DNA of 64,000 bases from Mesorhizobium_K marinum (GCF_040813715.1 NZ_JBFOCH010000027.1), one strand, 5' to 3'; shown: positions 29,409 to 38,520, counted from the stretch's first letter. Numbers and translations: made by a program. The notes: generated by a model from the letters alone, not told the origin.

Positions 29409-30983
29409 TCATGCGCCTGCCAGCCGCTGGGCCAGCATGAAACCCGAACCTGCACCCGTTCCGGCTCCGGGCCAAGTGGCGGCGCCGACGAGATGCAGGT
29501 TACGGACCGGCGTGTTCCAGGCCGCGAAGCCCGGCGCCGGCCGGAACAGGAAATTCTGCGCGATGTGATGGCTGCCGCAGATCTGGTCGCCGCCGACCAG
29601 GTTCGGGTTGTCGCGCTCGAGATCGATCGGCGATAAGACCGCGCGTCCCAGGATCTTCTGCGCCAGCCCGGGCGCGTTCTTCTCGATCAGGGCGAGCGCC
29701 CGGTCGGCATAGGCGTCCTTGATGGCGTCCCAGTGGCCGGGCGCGATCGTGCCGGCCGCGTCGCCGCGCACTTCGGCCGGCAGCGCGCGCACCTGCACCC
29801 ACAGGACATGCTTGCCCTCGGGCGCGCGCGACGGATCGATCGCGGTCGGCTGTCCCACCACCAGCACCGGTTCGTCCGGCAACAGGCCGGCGACCGCTTG
29901 GGCGTAGGTCTTCGCCATCTGGTCGAGCGACGGTGCGACGTGGACATAGGCGAAGTTCTTCAGCTCCGCGCCGGCCGTCCAGTCGGGCAGGCCGTCGAGC
30001 GCGAGATGGATCATCATCGTGCCCGGCGCATGGCGGAATTTCTTCATCGCCGTGTCGAAGCCGGCGTTGCCCGAGCCCTTCGGCAGCAGCTTGCCCGGCA
30101 GCGCGCCCGGCGCGACGCCCGCGATCAGCGCCTTCGTCGCGGTGTGCGTCTCGCCGTCGGCGAGCCTTATGCCGGTCGCCTTGCCGTCCTGGGTGAGGAT
30201 CTCGGCGACGTCGGCGTTGTGGAAAATCCTGCCGCCGGCCGCGGTCAGCATGCCTTCCAGCGCCATGATGATGGTGTCGGCGCCGCCCTTGCCGATCACC
30301 ATGCCAAAACTCTGGTTGGCCATCGATTCGAGATAGGGAAAGACCGCGCCGCCGGCGATGTCGGGCGCGAAGTCGAGATGCATGCCCCAGGCGGCGAGCG
30401 TCGCCTTGACATGCGGCGAGGCAAAAGTGTCGTCGAGCCAGGCGCGCGGCGACGAAAGCAGGAGCTTGCCGGTGTCGAGCGCGCCCGACACGCCCTTCTT
30501 GCGCCAGAGGTTCCAGGCCGTGCCCGCAAGCGCGCGGCCGCTCATCGGCGATCCGAGCAGGCGGAACAGGTGCTCCGCTTCGCCCATGAAGCCGCCGGCC
30601 AGCCGCCGCCACGTCGCGGCGTCCTCGGCCGAAAATTCCGTGAGCCGCGCTACGGTCTTTTCGATGTCGGAGCTGACGCCGAACCAGCGTCCGTCGGGGA
30701 ACACGGAGGCGAAGCAGTCGGCGACCGGGGCGAATTCCAGCCCGGCCGCTTTCAATTCATTTGCATATTTCCGGTGGAAGGCCGAGCCGGCGAACAGGCT
30801 GAGATTCATCGCGCCGAGGTCGTGCCGGAAGCCGGGGAGCGTCGCCTCGCGCGTCTTGACCGCGCCGCCGCTGACGGGATTACGCTCGAAAACCGCGGTT
30901 TTCCAGCCTTTCAGCGCCAAATGCGTCGCACAGGCCAGACTGTTGTGGCCGGCACCGACGAATATGGCGTCGAAATCGCTCAC
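29409..30983 (-). CDS. NAD(P)/FAD-dependent oxidoreductase (phytoene desaturase/amine oxidase-like)
   Basis: 524 residues. The N-terminal FAD-binding motif is FVGAGHNSLACATHLALKG followed by the ER acid end (TAVFER), and the C-terminal FAD segment is LHLVGAATWPGAGTGAGSGF. The protein is built like the second FAD oxidoreductase at 32106-33665, and the two genes flank the divergent control region. Family members desaturate or oxidise hydrophobic substrates. Here oxidation of an indole-derived intermediate is a context-based guess. It follows a 117-base divergent promoter region and precedes the RidA-like gene by 22 bases. Confidence 0.8.
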   Translation of the reverse strand: MSDFDAIFVGAGHNSLACATHLALKGWKTAVFERNPVSGGAVKTREATLPGFRHDLGAMNLSLFAGSAFHRKYANELKAAGLEFAPVADCFASVFPDGRWFGVSSDIEKTVARLTEFSAEDAATWRRLAGGFMGEAEHLFRLLGSPMSGRALAGTAWNLWRKKGVSGALDTGKLLLSSPRAWLDDTFASPHVKATLAAWGMHLDFAPDIAGGAVFPYLESMANQSFGMVIGKGGADTIIMALEGMLTAAGGRIFHNADVAEILTQDGKATGIRLADGETHTATKALIAGVAPGALPGKLLPKGSGNAGFDTAMKKFRHAPGTMMIHLALDGLPDWTAGAELKNFAYVHVAPSLDQMAKTYAQAVAGLLPDEPVLVVGQPTAIDPSRAPEGKHVLWVQVRALPAEVRGDAAGTIAPGHWDAIKDAYADRALALIEKNAPGLAQKILGRAVLSPIDLERDNPNLVGGDQICGSHHIAQNFLFRPAPGFAAWNTPVRNLHLVGAATWPGAGTGAGSGFMLAQRLAGA

Positions 30984-31100
30984 GCCCCCATCCCCATTCC
31001 TTTAGGCTTAAAGATAATTGCAGATGCATAGGTTTTCGTCTAGTAGCATATTAACGGCCGGCAGAGCCGGGCTCGCATCCGAACAAGGGGAACAGGAACC
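30984..31100. promoter_or_regulatory. Divergent promoter region between the two indole/isatin-type operons
   Basis: An AT-rich 117-base gap between oppositely transcribed genes. A possible plus-strand promoter is TTGCAG (31018-31023), 17 bases, TAGTAG (31041-31046). It probably controls both operons together, perhaps through the MarR protein encoded at 33665. No clean palindrome was found, so the operator is not assigned. Confidence 0.4.
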
Positions 31101-31892
31101 ATGGAAACGCAGAAACTTCTCGGCGAATTCGCCAGCCAGCTTCTTTCCGGCGCGATCGAGGTCGTCGACCTCTCGGCCGTGCTCGGGCCCGACACCCCGC
31201 TGATCAAGCTGCCGCCGGAACTCGCCGTCGACACGCCGAAGGTCGAGATCCACGCCATCTCCGCCTATGACAAGAACGGGCCGTGGTGGGCCTGGAACTG
31301 GCTGAAGCTCGGCGAGCACTCCGGCACCCATTTCGACGCGCCGATCCACTGGATCTCAGGCAAGGACTACGCCGACGGCTCGACCGACACGCTCGCCGTC
31401 CAGAAGCTGGTCGGCCCGGTCAACGTCATCGACTGCTCCAAGGAAGCGGCGGCCGACGCCGACTTCCTGCTTACCGTCGACCACATCAAGGCCTGGGAAG
31501 CCGAGCATGGCGCGATCAACGCCGGCGAGTGGGTTGTGATGCGCACCGACTGGTACAAGAAGAACGGTTCGGAAGCCGCCTTCCTCAACGCCAACGAAAC
31601 CGGCCCGCACACGCCCGGCCCGACGGCCGAGGCGATCCAGTACCTGATCTCCAGGGATATCGTCGGCTGGGGTTCGGAGACGATCGGCACCGACGCCGGC
31701 GCCGCCGGCGGCATGGAGCCGCCGTTCCCGGCGCACACGCTGATGCACAAGGCCAACAAGTTCGGCCTCGCCAGCCTCTGCCATCTCGACCGGCTGCCGG
31801 CCAAGGGCGCCGTCCTCATCGCCGCGCCGCTGAAGATCGAACACGGCACCGGCAGCCCGATCCGCGCGCTGGCGCTGGTGCCGAGGAAGTAA
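31101..31892 (+). CDS. Isatin hydrolase-like cyclase family metal-dependent hydrolase
   Basis: 263 residues, PF04199 cyclase fold. The metal-binding motif is EHSGTHFDAPIHW near residues 73-85, followed by GWGSETIGTDAG and FPAHTLMHK, which complete the site. The length and segments such as GKDYADGSTDTL, VNVIDCSKE and KAWEAEHG resemble isatin hydrolase (isatin to isatinate) rather than the shorter kynurenine formamidase KynB. The fold is shared, so KynB-like action on N-formylkynurenine is a second possibility. It heads a plus-strand operon with an FAD oxidoreductase, MarR and an indolepyruvate ferredoxin oxidoreductase. RBS GGGGAACAGGAACC precedes the ATG. Confidence 0.72.
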   Translation: METQKLLGEFASQLLSGAIEVVDLSAVLGPDTPLIKLPPELAVDTPKVEIHAISAYDKNGPWWAWNWLKLGEHSGTHFDAPIHWISGKDYADGSTDTLAVQKLVGPVNVIDCSKEAAADADFLLTVDHIKAWEAEHGAINAGEWVVMRTDWYKKNGSEAAFLNANETGPHTPGPTAEAIQYLISRDIVGWGSETIGTDAGAAGGMEPPFPAHTLMHKANKFGLASLCHLDRLPAKGAVLIAAPLKIEHGTGSPIRALALVPRK

Positions 31893-31925
31893 GGGAAGGT
31901 TCGGAGAGGAGGTTCCCATGATACC

Positions 31926-32075
31926 CCCCTCTGGCCTGCCGGCCATCTCCCCCTCATGGGGGGAGATGGATCTGTATCACGACCTTTGCCAATCTCCGAG
32001 GTTGCAGGAAGTGCGTCTCCATCGAAGCCGCCAATCTCGCCCCTTGTGGGGGAGATGCCCGGCAGGGCAGAGGGG
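31926..32075. repeat. Palindromic intergenic repeat element
   Basis: Outer arms of 27 bp (31926-31952 and 32049-32075) are inverted with two mismatches (core cctgccggccatctcccc) around two smaller hairpins. It fills the gap between the cyclase gene and the FAD oxidoreductase start at 32106. Confidence 0.85.
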
Positions 32076-32105
32076 GGCGAGCAGCGCCGCACCCAGGTGG
32101 CTGTC

Positions 32106-33665
32106 ATGAACGCCCCCGACCACATCATCGTTGGCAGCGGCATCAACGCGCTGGTCTGCGCCGCCCTGCTGGCGGGCAAGGGCCGCAAGGTGCTGGTGCT
32201 CGAGCGCAACGACACGATCGGCGGCTGCATCCGCACCGAGGAGATCACCGCGCCGGGCTTCGTGCACGACGTGATGGCGACGACCTTCGTGCTGTTCATC
32301 ACCTCGCCGGCCTATGCGGCGCTCGCCGCCGACCTCGGCCGCCACGGGCTGCAGTTCTGCAACACGAAGGCGCCGACCGGCGTACTCAGGCCCGACGGCA
32401 GCCACCTCATCCAGCGCACGGACCGGGCGGCCAACGTCGCGGCGCTGGGCGGCGACGGCGCGCAATACGCCACCGATGTCGGCGACATCGAGAAGAACGC
32501 CGGCCTGCTGTTCGGCCTGCTCGGCGGCGGTCTGTGGACCTATCCGACCTTCAAGCTGCTCGCCGGCGAAGCCTGGCGCAGGAAGCCGCGCAACCTCGCG
32601 GCCTTCCTCGGCGATGCGCTCGTTCCGGCGCGCGGCTGGCTGGAAACGTCCTATGATTCGGAGCTTTCCCGCGCGCTCTGGGCGCCCTGGTCGCTGCATG
32701 CCGGCCTCGGACCGGAGGATGCCTTCTCCGGACAGATCGCCAAGGTCATCGCGTTTGCGCTGGAGGCCGCCGGCGCGCCGGTCGTCAAGGGCGGCGCGAA
32801 AAACCTGCTCGCCGCCTTCGAGGCGCTGATCGAGGAAAAGGGCGGCGTGATCCGCACCGACGCCGACGTCGCGTCGATCATCGTCGAGGACGGACGCGCC
32901 ACCGGCGTCAGCCTGGCCTCCGGCGAAACCGTCCATGCGTCCAGGAGCGTCATCTGCTCGGTCACCCCGACCCAGCTCTACCAACGCCTGCTCGGCAAGG
33001 CGGCCCCCGAGGCCGACGTCGCGGCGACCAGGAAATACCGCTACGGCAAGGGCAACTTCCAGATCCACTATGCGCTCGACCGCCCGCCGGCGTGGCGCCA
33101 CCAGGCGCTCGGCGAGGTCGCGCTGCTGCACCTGACGCCCGGCCTCGACGGCGTCTCGAAGGCCGGCAACGAGGCCGCGCGCGGCATGCTGCCGGAGACG
33201 CCGACCATCTGCGTGGGGCAGCCGCATGCGCTCGACCCGTCGCGCTGCCCGCCCGGCAAGGCGATCCTCTGGTTGCAGCTTCCCGAGGCGCCGCGCCACA
33301 TCAAGGGCGACGCGGCGGGCAAGCTTGCCGCGCCCGCCGACGGACAATGGACCGAGGCGCTGCGCGAGGCCTATGCGGACCGCGTCGAGGCGATCCTCGC
33401 CTCCCACATCGACGCCTTCTCGGCCACCGTGCTCGGCCGCCGCGCCTATTCCCCCGCCGATCTCGAGGCGATGAACGTCAATCTGGTCGGCGGCGATCCC
33501 TATGGCGGCTCATCGACCATCGACCAGTCGTTCCTGTGGCGGCCCTTCAAGACCAGCCGCAACCACGAGACGTCGATCAAGGGCCTCTACCACATCGGCG
33601 CATCGACCCATCCAGGCGCGGGCCTTGGCGGCGGGTCGGGCTTCCTGCTGGCGCAGAGGCTGTGA
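32106..33665 (+). CDS. NAD(P)/FAD-dependent oxidoreductase (phytoene desaturase/amine oxidase-like), second copy
   Basis: 519 residues from the ATG at 32106. The frame stays open further upstream only because it runs through the repeat element. FAD motif: IVGSGINALVCAALLAGKG ending VLVLER. The C-terminal segment YHIGASTHPGAGLGGGSGF pairs with the FAD site. Built like 29409-30983, it may form a pair or act on a related intermediate. The stop overlaps the marR start (TGATG). Confidence 0.8.
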   Translation: MNAPDHIIVGSGINALVCAALLAGKGRKVLVLERNDTIGGCIRTEEITAPGFVHDVMATTFVLFITSPAYAALAADLGRHGLQFCNTKAPTGVLRPDGSHLIQRTDRAANVAALGGDGAQYATDVGDIEKNAGLLFGLLGGGLWTYPTFKLLAGEAWRRKPRNLAAFLGDALVPARGWLETSYDSELSRALWAPWSLHAGLGPEDAFSGQIAKVIAFALEAAGAPVVKGGAKNLLAAFEALIEEKGGVIRTDADVASIIVEDGRATGVSLASGETVHASRSVICSVTPTQLYQRLLGKAAPEADVAATRKYRYGKGNFQIHYALDRPPAWRHQALGEVALLHLTPGLDGVSKAGNEAARGMLPETPTICVGQPHALDPSRCPPGKAILWLQLPEAPRHIKGDAAGKLAAPADGQWTEALREAYADRVEAILASHIDAFSATVLGRRAYSPADLEAMNVNLVGGDPYGGSSTIDQSFLWRPFKTSRNHETSIKGLYHIGASTHPGAGLGGGSGFLLAQRL

Positions 33666-34147
33666 TGGAAGCGAAGGCTCCCGAGCGCCGCGAGCGCATC
33701 TCGACGCTCGGCCAGATCGGCCTGGAGCAGTTCGCGCCCTATCTGATGAACCGCATCATGGGCCGCTACAACGCCACGCTGCGCGACGATTTGCGCCGTC
33801 AGCACCGCACCATCCCGCAGGTGCGCACGCTGGCCGTGCTGTCGGTGACCGATGGCGTCACCGTCGGCGATCTCTCCGTCTACACCGTCATCGAGCAGTC
33901 GACGCTGTCGCGCACGCTCGACGCGCTCGAGGCGCACGGCCTCGTCCGGCGCGAACCGGGCGACACCGACAGCCGCGTGCGCAAGGTGTTCCTGACCGAC
34001 GAGGGACGCGCCGAGTTCAACCGTGCATGGCCGGCCATGCACGAAGCCTTCGAGCAGATGTTCGAGGGGATCGAGGACAGCGAATATGCCGGGCTGGTGT
34101 CGACGCTGCAGAAGATGCTGAGAAACATCCGCAAGCACGACATCTGA
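33665..34147 (+). CDS. MarR family transcriptional regulator
   Basis: 160 residues. The winged helix reads RTLAVLSVTDGVTVGDLSV, QSTLSRTLDALEAHGLVRR and GDTDSRVRKVFLT. The N-terminus FAPYLMNRIMGRYNATLRDDL is the dimerisation helix. It lies between the FAD oxidoreductase and iorA in the same operon, so it is likely the local repressor. MarR proteins regulate auxin and isatin-type degradation in several plant-associated bacteria, which fits the neighbours. Confidence 0.85.
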   Translation: MEAKAPERRERISTLGQIGLEQFAPYLMNRIMGRYNATLRDDLRRQHRTIPQVRTLAVLSVTDGVTVGDLSVYTVIEQSTLSRTLDALEAHGLVRREPGDTDSRVRKVFLTDEGRAEFNRAWPAMHEAFEQMFEGIEDSEYAGLVSTLQKMLRNIRKHDI

Positions 34148-34194
34148 AGACGCAGCGCCGCGTGTGTCAGCGGCGGCAACGGAGTTGAGACAAG

Positions 34195-36348
34195 ATGGCC
34201 GAGCGGTCATTCGCCAGGGAAGTGGAGAAGCTGAGGCTGGGCGACGGCGAGGAATTCGCCGGCGAGGGCATCTTGGCCATCACCAAGGCGCTGCTGCAGT
34301 GCGGCGTCGGCTATGTCGGCGGATACCAGGGCGCGCCGATCAGCCACCTGATGGACGTGCTGGCAGACGCCCAGGACATTTTGGGCGAACTCGGCGTGCA
34401 TTTCGAGGCCTCGGCCTCGGAGGCCACCGCCACCGCCATGCTCGCCGCCTCCGTGCATTATCCGATCCGCGGCGCCGCGACCTTCAAGTCGACGGTCGGC
34501 ACCAACGTTGCCTCCGATGCGCTCGCCAACCTTGCGTCCGGCGGCGTCACCGGCGGCGCGCTCCTGATCGTCGGCGAGGATTACGGCGAGGGCTCCTCCA
34601 TCATGCAGGAGCGCAGCCACGCCTTCGCCATGAAGAGCCAGGTCTGGCTGCTCGATCCGCGCCCCAACCTGCCGTCGATCGTCAAGGCGGTGGAGGACGG
34701 CTTCGAACTCTCCGAGACGTCGAACACGCCGGTCATGCTGGAAGTTCGGATTCGCTGCTGCCATGTGCACGGCAAGTTCACGGCGAAGGACAACAAGCGC
34801 CCGGCGATGACCGTGGCCGACGCGCTGGAGACGCCGCGCCGCGACACCGGCCGCATCGTGCTACCGCCCGCTTCCTTCCTGCACGAGAAGGAAAAGGTGG
34901 CGAAGCGCTGGCCGGCCGCCGTCGACTTCATCAAGTCGCGCAAGATCAACGAGTTCTTCGGGCCGGACCACGGCGCGATCGGCATCGTCATGCAGGGCGG
35001 CATGTACAACGCGGTGATCCGCGCGCTGCAGCGGCTCGGCCTCGCCGACGCCTATGGCGAGACCGACATTCCGCTCTATGTGCTCAACGCCGTCTATCCG
35101 CTCATCGACGACGAGTTTTTGTCCTTCTGCGAGGGCAAGGACGCCGTGCTGGTGGTCGAGGAAGGCCAGCCCAACTACATCGAGCAGGCGTTTGCCGCCA
35201 TGCTGCACAAGGCCGGCCGCGGCACCAGGCTGGTCGGCAAGGAATACCTTCCGGTGGCCGGCGAATACACCGGCCAGGTGATGCTCGACGGGCTCGGCGC
35301 CTTCCTGCGCGCCGAAGCGCCGCTGCTGCTCTCGGCCGAAATCCGCGCGCCCAACAAGCAGGACCACGGGGAGGAGATTCCCGACCTGTCAAAGGTCGTG
35401 CCCGGCCGACCGCCGGGCTTCTGCGTCGGCTGCCCGGAACGGCCGATCTTCGCCGCGACGAAACTGGTCGAGCAGGAACTCGGCAGGCACCACATCGCCT
35501 CCGACATCGGCTGCCATCTGTTCTCGATCATGCCGCCCTTCGAGCTCGGCGCGACCACCATGGGCTACGGCCTCGGCCCCGCCTCCGCGTCGGCTTTCAA
35601 TTCGCCGGACGCCAAGCGCCGCTCGATCTCCTTCGTCGGCGACGGCGGCTTCTGGCACAACGGCCTGACCTCCTCGATCGGCAACGCGGTGTTCAACAAG
35701 AACGACGGCGTCATCGTCATCGTCGACAATTTCTACTCGGCGGCCACCGGCGGGCAGGACATCCTGTCGTCGCGCGCCGACAACCGCACCAAGGCGACCA
35801 AGCACCCCATTACCAAGGCGGTCGAGGGAATGGGCGTCAAATGGCTGCGCCACATCGACCGCACCTACGATGTCGGCAAGATGCAGGCCACGCTGAAGGA
35901 AGCGCTGACGACGGAAGAGAGCGGCCCGAAGGTCATCGTCGCCTCGTCGGAATGCATGCTGAACCGCCAGCGCCGCGAAAAGCCGCTGGTCGCCAAGGCG
36001 ATCAACAACGGCGAGCGCATCGTGAAGCCGAAATTCGGCGTCGACGAGGACATCTGCACCGGCGACCACGCCTGCATGCGGCTCTCCGGCTGTCCGTCGC
36101 TGTCGGTCAAGTCGCTCGACGATCCCTTGCGCGACGATCCGGTCGCCAGCATCGACCAGAACTGCGTCGGCTGCGGCAATTGCGGCGAGGTGGCGGACGC
36201 CGCCGTGCTCTGCCCGTCCTTCTACCGCGCCGACGTCGTGCACAACCCGAGCGGCTGGGACCGTTTCCTCGACCGCACGCGGTCGCGCGTTATCGCGTTC
36301 CTGCAGCGCCGTCGCGAAAGAAGCAGGCTGGTATTCGCCGATGCTTGA
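34195..36348 (+). CDS. iorA: Indolepyruvate ferredoxin oxidoreductase-type, alpha subunit
   Basis: 717 residues; 2-oxoacid:ferredoxin oxidoreductase. The pyrimidine-type domain comes first (GGYQGAPISHLMDVL; FEASASEATATAMLAAS). A TPP-binding motif GDGGFWHNGLTSSIGNAVFN ends in VDNF near residue 500. A CVGCPERP segment lies near 403. The C-terminal ferredoxin domain has CTGDHACMRLSGCP and CVGCGNCG...CP, enough for two 4Fe-4S clusters. The enzyme decarboxylates aryl-2-oxoacids to the acyl-CoA. Isatinate, an aryl-2-oxoacid, is a plausible substrate here and would give 2-aminobenzoyl-CoA directly (inference). Overlaps iorB by 8 bases. Confidence 0.85.
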   Translation: MAERSFAREVEKLRLGDGEEFAGEGILAITKALLQCGVGYVGGYQGAPISHLMDVLADAQDILGELGVHFEASASEATATAMLAASVHYPIRGAATFKSTVGTNVASDALANLASGGVTGGALLIVGEDYGEGSSIMQERSHAFAMKSQVWLLDPRPNLPSIVKAVEDGFELSETSNTPVMLEVRIRCCHVHGKFTAKDNKRPAMTVADALETPRRDTGRIVLPPASFLHEKEKVAKRWPAAVDFIKSRKINEFFGPDHGAIGIVMQGGMYNAVIRALQRLGLADAYGETDIPLYVLNAVYPLIDDEFLSFCEGKDAVLVVEEGQPNYIEQAFAAMLHKAGRGTRLVGKEYLPVAGEYTGQVMLDGLGAFLRAEAPLLLSAEIRAPNKQDHGEEIPDLSKVVPGRPPGFCVGCPERPIFAATKLVEQELGRHHIASDIGCHLFSIMPPFELGATTMGYGLGPASASAFNSPDAKRRSISFVGDGGFWHNGLTSSIGNAVFNKNDGVIVIVDNFYSAATGGQDILSSRADNRTKATKHPITKAVEGMGVKWLRHIDRTYDVGKMQATLKEALTTEESGPKVIVASSECMLNRQRREKPLVAKAINNGERIVKPKFGVDEDICTGDHACMRLSGCPSLSVKSLDDPLRDDPVASIDQNCVGCGNCGEVADAAVLCPSFYRADVVHNPSGWDRFLDRTRSRVIAFLQRRRERSRLVFADA

Positions 36349-37948
36349 CGTGGTTTCCCAATCGAATGGCCAGGGCAAGGCCGGCGATGGCGGCATGATA
36401 AAGCTCGCCATCCTGGCGGTCGGCGGGCAGGGCGGCGGCGTGCTGTCCGACTGGATCGTCGATGTCGCCGAACGCAATGGCTATCTCGCCCAGTCGACCT
36501 CGGTCGCGGGCGTCGCCCAGCGCACCGGCGCGACGATCTACTATATCGAGATGTGCCCGGATGCCGGCCGTCTCCCGATCTTCGCGCTGTCGCCCTCGCA
36601 GGGTGACGTCGACATCCTGATCGCCGCCGAGTTGATGGAAGCTGGACGCGCCATCATGCGCGGTTTCGTGACGCCCGACCGCACCACGCTGATCGCGTCG
36701 TCGCACCGTATCGCCGCCGTGTCCGAGAAGATCGAGCCGGGCGACGGCCGCGCGTCCTCCGCCAAGGTGCGCGAGACGGCGGAACTGGCCTCGAAACGTT
36801 TCATCTCCTTCGACCTGGAAAAGGTCGCGGTGGACAGCGGCTCGGTCATCTCTGCCAGCCTGTTCGGCGCGCTGGCGGGTTCGGGCGCGCTGCCCTTCCC
36901 ACGCGAAGGCTACGAGCAGACGATTTCCGAATCCGGGCGCGGCGTGAAGGCGAGCCTCGCCGCCTTCGCCGGCGGCTACGAGGGAGCGCGGGGGCAGTCG
37001 GCGGGGTCGACGCAAGTACCCTTCTCCGCGTCCTCACGGGGAGAAGATGGCGGCAGCCAGATGAGGGGCGGCGCTGACCTCTCAGGAAGGGAACCTTCCG
37101 GCCCCTCTCGCCTTCTCGACAACTGGAAACACCTTGCCGCCCGCGTCGAGCGCCTGCCCGAAGAAGTCCGCGACATGGCCGCGCGCGGCCTGCGCAAGGT
37201 TGTCGACTTCCAGGACGCCCGCTACGGGCAGGAGTATCTCGACCGGCTGGAGCGGGCCGTCGGGCGCGACGATGCCGCGCGCGGTTTCGCGCTCTCGACC
37301 GCGGCGGCGAAACATCTCGCCAACGCGCTCTGCTACGACGACGTGATCCGCGTCGCCGACCTGAAGACGCGTTCGACGCGCGGCGCGCGCGTGCGTCGCG
37401 AGGTCGGCGTCAAGGACGACGCGATCCTGCAGACCACCGAATATTTCCACCCGCGCGTGGAAGAGTTCTGCGGCGCGATGCCGGCCGGGATCGGCCGCTA
37501 CATCGAGGCGCGGCCAAAACTCGCCGCGTTCATCGACCGCCGCATCAACAGGGGACGCCGCATCCGCACCGACAGCTTTACCGGCTTCGCGATGCTCTGG
37601 ATTGTGGGCGGACTGCGCCGCTGGCGGCGCTCCCTGCTCAGGCATGAGGTCGAGCAGGCGCATCTCGACCGCTGGTACGACCTGGCGCTCGACACCGTGT
37701 CGCAGGACTATGCGCTGGCGGTGGAGGTGCTGAACACGCGCCGGCTCATCAAGGGCTACAGCGACACCCATGTCCGCGCGCAATCGAAGTTCGACCGCGT
37801 GTTGTCGGCGCTGCCGATGCTGAAAGGCCGCCCCGACGCCGCCGACTGGCTGCGCCGCCTGCGCGAGGCCGCGCTGAAGGACGAAAAGGGCGACATGCTC
37901 GACGGCGCGCTGAAGACGGTGGCGACGCTGGGTGAGGGGCCGATTTAA
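36341..37948 (+). CDS. iorB: Indolepyruvate oxidoreductase-type, beta subunit family protein
   Basis: 535 residues. The gamma/beta-type domain begins KLAILAVGGQGGGVLSDWIV and SVAGVAQRTGATIYY. A long C-terminal extension of about 300 residues follows, as in the extended beta subunits of this family in Proteobacteria. An intergenic-type palindromic repeat (37018-37083) lies in the middle and is translated in frame, in a linker after FAGGYEGARG. A second version of the last codons occurs after the N at 38238 (LGEGPA instead of LGEGPI). Confidence 0.82.
   Translation: MLDVVSQSNGQGKAGDGGMIKLAILAVGGQGGGVLSDWIVDVAERNGYLAQSTSVAGVAQRTGATIYYIEMCPDAGRLPIFALSPSQGDVDILIAAELMEAGRAIMRGFVTPDRTTLIASSHRIAAVSEKIEPGDGRASSAKVRETAELASKRFISFDLEKVAVDSGSVISASLFGALAGSGALPFPREGYEQTISESGRGVKASLAAFAGGYEGARGQSAGSTQVPFSASSRGEDGGSQMRGGADLSGREPSGPSRLLDNWKHLAARVERLPEEVRDMAARGLRKVVDFQDARYGQEYLDRLERAVGRDDAARGFALSTAAAKHLANALCYDDVIRVADLKTRSTRGARVRREVGVKDDAILQTTEYFHPRVEEFCGAMPAGIGRYIEARPKLAAFIDRRINRGRRIRTDSFTGFAMLWIVGGLRRWRRSLLRHEVEQAHLDRWYDLALDTVSQDYALAVEVLNTRRLIKGYSDTHVRAQSKFDRVLSALPMLKGRPDAADWLRRLREAALKDEKGDMLDGALKTVATLGEGPI
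37018..37083. repeat. Palindromic repeat element inserted in frame within iorB
   Basis: The hairpin cttctccgcg/cggggagaag (37021-37030 with 37037-37046, one mismatch) is followed by atggcggcagccagatgagg, the same build as the intergenic repeats elsewhere in the window. It is translated as part of iorB (VPFSASSRGEDGGSQMRGGA). Confidence 0.7.
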
Positions 37949-37992
37949 CAGCGTTGCGCGGTTCGCGCAGGGCTTAGCATATGAGAATTCGA

Positions 37993-38134
37993 CCCCCACT
38001 CCGTCTCGCCTTCGGCGAGCCACCTCTCCCCCGATCGACGGGGGAGAGGAAGGCCGGTGGCACGGCTTGGCGTCTTTCCTCTCCCCCACTGTGTGGGGGA
38101 GAGGTGGCTCGCCGAAGGCGAGACGGAGCGGGGG
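37993..38134. repeat. Large palindromic intergenic element, version A
   Basis: Arms of 40 bp (37993-38032 and 38095-38134) are inverted with one mismatch. They include the inner stem ctctccccc/gggggagag and the stem-loop ctcgccttcggcgag. It lies just downstream of iorB. Confidence 0.85.
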
Positions 38135-38299
38135 AATATGCTCGCAAAGCCTTCACAAGGGCGAGGAGAGGGCACCAACCCCGCAGGACGCACTATTGCT
38201 CCCCGTCACACCAAAATTGACTTTTGTCAGCGGTCGTNGGACGGTGGCGACTCTGGGTGAGGGGCCGGCCTGAGCGCTGCCCGCCACGTTTCGAGACTG

Positions 38300-38430
38300 A
38301 AGCAACTCTGCGTCGCCCTTTCCCTCCCCCCCGTGAAGAACGGGCAGAGGGGTCGCCGGCGTCGCGGCAGTCTTTCCTCTCCCCGTTCTTAGGGGAAAGG
38401 ATGCCGGCAGGCAGGCGAGGGGCGGCGCCA
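38300..38430. repeat. Palindromic intergenic element, version B
   Basis: Hairpin-rich segment with ctccccccc..gaacgggcagagg and ctctccccgttct..aggggaaaggatg followed by ccggcaggcaggcgagggg. It has the same family style as 27163 but differs from version A at the equivalent position. Confidence 0.65.
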
Positions 38431-38520
38431 ACGGCGCAATACTCACGATCATGAGACTGGCTTTACCGCCTGAGACCAATCCCAACCCGCCTTCGAGCGT
38501 AGGTGCCTCACGCTCTCAAA

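Noticed and set aside
31101..31892. Kynurenine formamidase (KynB) assignment for the cyclase family protein
   Set aside because: It shares the fold and metal motif, but is longer than KynB and its gene is in a separate operon with MarR and IorAB. Segments fit isatin hydrolase better. Kept as an alternative.
31956..32105. N-terminal extension of the second FAD oxidoreductase
   Set aside because: The extra open frame runs through a palindromic repeat and precedes the conserved FAD motif by 50 unrelated residues.
37993..38430. CRISPR-like array
   Set aside because: The repeats are inverted hairpins of intergenic families, not evenly spaced direct repeats with unique spacers, and no cas genes are present.
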